Shown here piece after piece: positions 58,640-64,000 of a stretch of 64,000 bases of DNA. Source of the DNA: Chamaelirium japonicum (taxonomy: Eukaryota > Streptophyta > Magnoliopsida > Liliales > Melanthiaceae). The translations under genes and the position numbers were made by a program. Numbering within the stretch: the first letter of the stretch is position 1; each line of letters opens with the position of its first letter. The notes below the pieces were generated by a model. That model was not told the DNA's origin and searched no databases. It saw only the letters and a program-made list of their open reading frames with translations. Location: contig CANTAL010000208.1 in NCBI GenBank assembly GCA_947650365.1, forward strand, positions 377,001-441,000, given 5' to 3'.

Positions 58640-59264
58640 TTGAGCAGCTATAGTGATTTCGTTATATCAACCGAATTTATACTCCACATACACCCGAATT
58701 TTTACTCCATAATTGCTACAATGATTTCACTGTAGTTGCAATATTCTGGAGTATAAATTCAGTTGCTGCAATGAAATCACTACAACTGCTACAATGATTT
58801 CATAATAGCAATCAAATTTACACTCCATATATACACCCGGAGTTATACTCCATTACCCCGAATTGAAATCACTGTAGCTACAGATCTTGGAGTATAAATA
58901 TGGGTTAATGGATTATAAATTCTAGAGTATCAACTGGGTTTATCGGACTATAAATTTGGGGGTATTTTAGTCAGTTGCTAGGGGTTGAGCAAGTCAATAG
59001 GGCTTTAATGAAAAGTACCGTTTCGGGTGAGACTGAGCTCAGACCAAAACACTGTACTGGTGCTTAAAAAGCATCTTCTAAGAAGGGCTTTTCACTAATT
59101 TCCCAAATAAATTCGGTGACTTTTGGGTTTTCCTTCCAAATCGGAGATGGATTTGGGATGGGGTTACAAATTGGGACCAGGTGTTTGTTAACGGGACGGG
59201 CTCGGTGTCTGACCGGACCCGTCCCAAAGGACCAGGTGTTTCTTGCCGGTAACGAGCGGGTGTA
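58640..59264. other. Right half of a CTACAATGATTTCA-rich element
   Basis: GCTACAATGATTTCA, its complement and ACTCCATA recur several times, as they do at 54420-54537 and, more loosely, at 49780-49850 and 53270. It appears to be the continuation of the sequence left of 54538. Confidence 0.45.
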
Positions 59265-60023
59265 AGTGTTTTGAAAATCGGACCGAACCAGACGGTTCAA
59301 CCGGTTTGGACTGGACCTGGAACATGTTTCAGTTTAGTCTTTGAATAAGCCGGTTTGTATGTTAACCCAGAGAGATCCTTTTCGAGTAGCAGTCCCGACC
59401 ACATTTCCATTTGAGCTTCAGCCCTTATGGACGAAAATGCCCTCACCCCACTTTGAATTTAGGTCGGCTGCCCTCATCTCCCCCCCCCCCCCGCCGTCGG
59501 AGCCGAACCTAACCGAACCCCCCACCAGCCCTCACCTGCAGTCGCCGGACCTAACCGAACCCCCCCACCCCCGCCGGACCTAACCGAACCTGCTGGCCCC
59601 CCCCCCCCCCCCCACCACCGCCGGACCTAACCGAACCCCCCTCCCCCGGCCGGACCTAATCTATAACCATGGGATGAACCCTAGACCTAGAAATCCTAAC
59701 CCCTAGACCTAACTGAATCCTCACAGTCGCCTCCGGTTCTCGAGCCCGCCGCCGCCTCCGCCTTCGCCACTCGTGCCAGCAGCCACTGTCGCCTCGCCTC
59801 CGTCGCTCGCGCCTGTCGCCGCTGTTGCCTTTGCCTCCGCCACTCGTCTTCACCGGACCTGACAGGGAAGAGTGTGAGGATGGTCTGGGATTAAAAAAAA
59901 CAGGAAGGGTTTATCCTAATGTTAGTTTGGTTAGAGGGGCTGGACCTCAAATGAAAATGTTCAGTGGGTTTATCCTAATGTTAGGTTAGTTAGAGGGGTC
60001 TTAGGCTAATTACCTCTTTAAAA

Positions 60024-61112
60024 AGGGAAATTTTATTCATACCCCAAAAATCTGTAACTAGCCCCCGTCTCCCTATCGTTTCTCAATAACTTACTTAGCG
60101 ACTCTTTAATACCAACATTGCCCTTTTCTTTTGTACCCCAAACCTCAAAGCCCTAACTTAGCATCTTTTGTACCCCCAACCCAACCCAACCCAACCCAAC
60201 CCAAGGTCTGTTTGAACTTCCTTAGCCCTAGCCTAATCCGTCGGGTTGGTCAGGTTGATCAGGTTGTGCGGGATGGGTTGATCGGCTTCAATATGGTAGA
60301 GGAGAAATAATTCGGGTTGGGCTCGGGTTGGGTTCAGGTTAGCCCGCCCAAATTTGGGTTGGGTTCTGGTTGGCCCGCCCAAGTTGCAGCCCTACGTTTG
60401 CCTTCAAGTAGGGGTGGCAATGGGTCGGGTCGAGTCGGTTGAGACATAGGTATAAGGGCAAAACACCCAACCCGAACCCAACCCGTTTAATAAACGGGTC
60501 AAAAATTTAAACCCAAACCCGACCCTACTAAACGGGTCGGGTCGGGTTGGCTCAACAGAACCCATGTAAACCTACCGGGTTGGGTCAAGACAAGTCGGAT
60601 TGGGTCGAATTTAATCGGATTGGGTCGGGTTGCCTTGGGTCGGGTCTGGTTGACACGACCCATTTGGTAAACTGGTCAAGTCGGGTCAATCGGGCTATAA
60701 GTACAAACCCGAACCCGACCCATTAAATAAACGGGTCAATCGGGTTGACCCTTATATGACCCGAACCCGTTTAGGCCAAATCTAAACTTGCTAACTTTGG
60801 GTCGGGTTCGGGTCGGGTCAAGGATTGCCACCCCTACCTTCAAGTACCAGCCAACTGCATGGGGTTTATTTAAGAGTGGGGTGTATTCAAGAGTGCATAT
60901 AATTATGATATATTTAAGGGGGTATGTGTTTGATTGGGGTATAATCAAGTTGGAGCGGGCCATTTAACTGGGGTGTATTGAAGGTGGGGTGTACGGGCGA
61001 AGGGTAGTTTTGGGATAAGAATGGGGTATGAAAAAAAAAGATGGGGTGTGTTCAAGTTTGTTGGAAATGGGGACTAAACACAGATTTTTGGGGTATGAAT
61101 AAAATTTTCCTT
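60024..61112. mobile_element. Middle inverted-repeat element (MITE)
   Basis: The ends AAGGGAAATTTTATTCATAC and its complement near 61092-61112 continue inward for about 50 bp (CCCCAAAAATCTG both sides). Flanks are A/T runs, so the target duplication cannot be read. The element at 4603-5640 has similar ends. Confidence 0.7.
60409..60836. mobile_element. Inner hAT MITE
   Basis: TAGGGGTGGCAATGGGTCGG and its near-complement GATTGCCACCCCTA form the ends, and a perfect 8-bp duplication CCTTCAAG lies at 60401-60408 and 60837-60844. The interior is GGGTCGGGT/ACCCGACCC-rich. It is the standard non-coding plant hAT MITE with these ends. Confidence 0.92.
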
Positions 61113-61222
61113 AAAAAAACATATTTTTATGTGGTTCAAACGGTTGAACCACCGGTTTGAACCGATTTAGACCGAACCAGATACCTTTTCGGTTCGCCTT
61201 CTGGTCCGGTTTTGAAAACACT

Positions 61223-61370
61223 CTATATGCCTCGCGATTTGAGAGAGAGAGAGGGAGAGGGTAACAGGTCGGTTTCATTACCGGAGCAAGAGTCGAACCC
61301 TATAAAATCCTTGCCGATTGTTTGCCGGTTGGCTCTCTAGACTTCATCGGATTGGATTCAAGGAGAGGAG
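61223..61370 (+). promoter_or_regulatory. Probable promoter/5' UTR of the NSRP1-like gene
   Basis: The 148 bp between the outer inverted-repeat element and the ATG hold a GAGAGAGAG stretch (61242-61260) and no TATA box. GA-rich, TATA-less promoters are common in plant housekeeping genes. Confidence 0.4.
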
Positions 61371-64000
61371 ATGAAGAAGTTCGGCCTTAACCTGAGGATG
61401 GCTCCGTCGCAGCAGAAGAAGCCCCAGGCGCCGAGGCCCCCCATCCGGCCTCCGGCCTTCGCTTTTGGCGGCGACGACGAGGACGATGTCGAGAGGGAGA
61501 TCGCTCGCCAGTCGTCCAAAAATAAGGCGCTCAAGAGGGTATGCCCTAATTTTTGATGAATCCCTTTCCTAATTCTCGATCAATCGACGATTCCCGCGAT
61601 GACAATCGGAATTCGATGTTTTTTTTTTTGCTTCATAAATAAAAGATTGAGGAGCAGCACAAGAAGGCAATGGAGGAGGATGCCTCGGTTTTCGACTATG
61701 ATGGTGTTTACGACGAGATGAAAGAGGAGATCGCCCGCCCTCGTATCGAGGATCGCACGGAGAGAAAGGTACCCTTTGCTTTCCCTAGTTGCCCTAAACT
61801 CCCCCGTGAGGAAACCCTAAAACTTTATTGATTCTTTTATATGTTGTTATATTTAATGAAAGCAGATACATCTGGGCTCCATCAGAAAATTTATTTAGAA
61901 AGGGAGAGGGATATGAACATTAAAAATCCAAAAAAAAAGAAGATTTTTTTACGTTGACAAATTAGAACCAGGCAGGTTCTTGTAGGTTAAGATTTACATA
62001 TTTTAGTTGAAATCATCTTCTAGATTCATCCATGAGCCTAGATGTACTTTTAATAGTGTCTCATAATCCTTTCAAAATCTCTGCTTCAGACTTCATTTCC
62101 AGCAAACTTAAACTGTTTTCCTTTTGTGCTTTCTTTTCCTTTGTTAAAGATGGCCTTGTGGCTCGCAACATCTAGCTTTTTTGTGCTTTTTTTTATTTGT
62201 AACCTAGAGTAAAATATGCACGAAAAAAGGTGCTTTCATGACCAAGTTCCAATCCACCATGTTTTTGTATGAGAAATTAGAATGAGAGGAACTTTAGATG
62301 GCTCTTCTAAGACGGTAACCTTGCCCATATGGCTATATCCAATGTTGCACTGCCTTTTTCTCCAATGCTCTATCAATGAGTTTTTTTTTTAAATTTATCT
62401 TCTTGGTTGACAATATATAGTCGCAATCAACTGAATAGTTATCGACATTGTGACAGTCACATAAATTCATAATTATTATCAACACCCTTTATCCCATTTT
62501 TTTAGGGTTACCACTATCTGCTTCCGAATCATCTTTTTCTGAATTCAAAGATATCTGATTCCTTATACTTTTTGGAGTTCTGTGAATAAGTTACTGAACA
62601 TTTTTGGGCCTTTCAAGATTTTACTCTTGTTGGAGATTCTTGTATATCTGTAATTCCTCTCTGCTTATTAGTATAAAAAGCTTACTGATTTCTTGAGAAT
62701 CCATGATTTATGAACTACATTATGAATTTCACCCGAATAAGTCACTGATCATTTATGGACATTTCCAAAATTTACTCCTGTTTTAGATTCTTGTATACCT
62801 TGTAATTCCTCTCTGTTTATCAGTATCAAATGCCTACTGAGTTCTCATGATTTATGAACTAGATTATTAATTTCATCTGTGCTAATTAATATCCTTGATC
62901 GCGAGCTTGATGGCTGCAAGTCTACAAGTATGATGTGGTCTTTGGCATCGAAATCTGAAGTATGCAACATCTTAATGTGTATCGTTTATTAAATCATTTC
63001 ATGCTTTCTTATTATTAAGTAGAATTTGTTGTTGATTTAAAGATGGACATGTTTGTATCTGAATTATATTCTGGCATTTTGTTATTTCTTTCATATGGAA
63101 TTATGGATAGATATGGTTTTGTAGATTTTGATGCAGTTTTATTCTTGTTGGCAGTCCAAATACATAGATAGGCTTATGGAAAAAACTAAAGAACGTGAGC
63201 GTGAACGCGAGATAATTTTTGAGAGAAAATTATCAAAAGAGAGAAGCAAAGATGATCACCTCTTTGCAGACAAGGAGAAGTTTGTAACAAGTGCTTACAA
63301 GAAGCAGCTTGCGGAACATGCAAAATGGTTGCAAGAAGATAGGCTGCGTGAAATTCGTGAGGAGAAAGAGGATGTAAGTGGGCACATATTTGTCTTGTTA
63401 TCATTTTTGATTTATTACATGATGCGCTTAAGTACTTTTGTGATGCACAAGGTATTCTTATAGATGATAATCACAGTAGTTATACAGCTGTTAATCAAAG
63501 CATCTTAAAAATTGTGTTCTATGCATTTCCTGGGCATATGTAAGTTCTTCACAAGGGTACGCACACCTGACAACACCTACGACTGGTTGGTTTCAAGAAA
63601 TGAACCTATGATACCTTCTTGATGGATAATTCAGCATGCATGACACTTTAGGATTGCTAAAAAAAGTATATCATTCAAGGATGAATTTTTAATTGGTGGG
63701 TTGTATTTTCTACCCATGCTTGCATTTTTATGTAAGAAGATCTCATCAAATAAATAAACTACAATAATATAACAAATTAACAATTATGCCAACAACAATT
63801 ATGTAGCACTGAGATGAAACCAACAATTTTTAGGTCTAGCCCCAAAACGTATCATTCAGGGATGGCTTTTTAATTTGTGGGTTGTCTCGCCTACCCATGC
63901 TTGCATTTTTATGCGAAAAGATCTCATCAAATAAATAAACTGCAATAATATAAAAAATTATGCCAACAACAATTATGGAGCACCGAGATGAAATCGACAA
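61371..64000 (+). CDS. NSRP1: NSRP1/CCDC55-family nuclear speckle splicing regulator, 5' part
   Basis: Exons visible: 61371-61538, 61646-61768 and 63155-63373, in phase and with GT/AG borders; 170 residues before the gene leaves the window. Exon 1 has a basic, Pro-rich start and FGGDDEDDVEREIARQSSKN; exon 2 reads EEDASVFDYDGVYDEM; exon 3 reads SKYIDRLM, an Arg/Glu-rich coiled coil (EREREREI), then FADKEKFVTSAYKKQLAE and W at the end. This series is the conserved N-terminal domain (DUF2040) of NSRP1, a nuclear speckle protein that affects alternative splice-site choice in animals. The plant role is inferred by family. I chose the ATG at 61371 as it opens the conserved MKKFGLNLR start. The C-terminal part, usually RS-rich, lies outside. 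Confidence 0.9.
62584..62885 (+). repeat. 151-bp tandem duplication, NSRP1-like intron 2
   Basis: GAATAAGT.ACTGA.CAT starts at 62584 and 62735, and TTCTTGTATA, GTAATTCCTCTCTG and GATTTATGAACTA follow in both, at roughly 85% identity. Confidence 0.85.
63665..64000 (+). repeat. 181-bp tandem duplication, NSRP1-like intron 3
   Basis: TCATTCA occurs at 63671 and 63852, and CTACCCATGCTTGCATTTTT, AAGATCTCATCAAATAAATA and GCCAACAACAATTATG repeat 181 bp apart or nearly so. The second unit runs to the window edge, so more copies may follow. Confidence 0.85.

Larger units (their letters stand above)
59265..61222. mobile_element. Outer inverted-repeat element near the NSRP1-like gene
   Basis: GTGTTTTGAAAATCGGACCG at 59266-59285 and its near-complement at about 61199-61219 face each other, with further GGTTCAA/TTGAACC symmetry just inside. 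No clean target duplication is seen. It contains the element at 60024-61112, plus C-rich stretches at 59480-59620 with GGACCTAACCGAAC repeats. Confidence 0.55.

Overview
The window is nuclear DNA of a flowering plant. The evidence is spliced plant-type genes with GT...AG introns, a plastid 2-Cys peroxiredoxin nearly identical in its mature part to other angiosperm copies, and typical plant repeats: Ty1/copia, Ty3/gypsy including a Tekay/Del-type chromovirus, a Cassandra element with a 5S-like core, hAT-type MITEs and L1-type LINE remnants. I cannot name the species.

Only two host genes can be supported. The first is BAS1, plastid 2-Cys peroxiredoxin, seven coding exons on + from 36906 to 47223. 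Its second intron is about 6 kb and full of repeats. The second is the start of an NSRP1/CCDC55-family splicing-regulator gene on + from 61371, running off the right edge. The rest, more than 90% of the window, is repeats and fossil mobile elements.

Layout. 0-5.8 kb: foldback MITEs, a 5'-truncated LINE on -, inverted repeats. 5.8-11.1 kb: a Ty1/copia fossil on - with both LTRs and a GTAAT target duplication. 12.6-36.6 kb: one old Ty3/gypsy remnant on -, split into four pieces by three later insertions, each with its own target duplication: a 4.1-kb chromovirus-type solo LTR (TGCGG), a 7.9-kb gag-only LTR element (GCATC) and a 7.2-kb copia element with 2.1-kb LTRs (GGTTA/GGTTG). 36.8-47.2 kb: BAS1. 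48-49.3 kb: LINE 3' end with A-tail and repeats. 49.5-53.5 kb: a foldback element split by an LTR insertion. 54.5-58.6 kb: a Cassandra/chromovirus composite flanked by TTGAG. 59.3-61.2 kb: three nested inverted-repeat elements ending about 150 bp before the NSRP1-like start codon.

The most unusual items are the gag-only LTR element whose interior is mostly five unrelated tandem arrays (107, 67, about 60, 190 and about 100 bp units), the Cassandra LTR with preserved Pol III boxes joined to a chromovirus end inside one target duplication, and the dated-by-nesting series of insertions ending about 200 bp upstream of the BAS1 TATA box. I found no CRISPR array, no operon and no intact non-host coding system.
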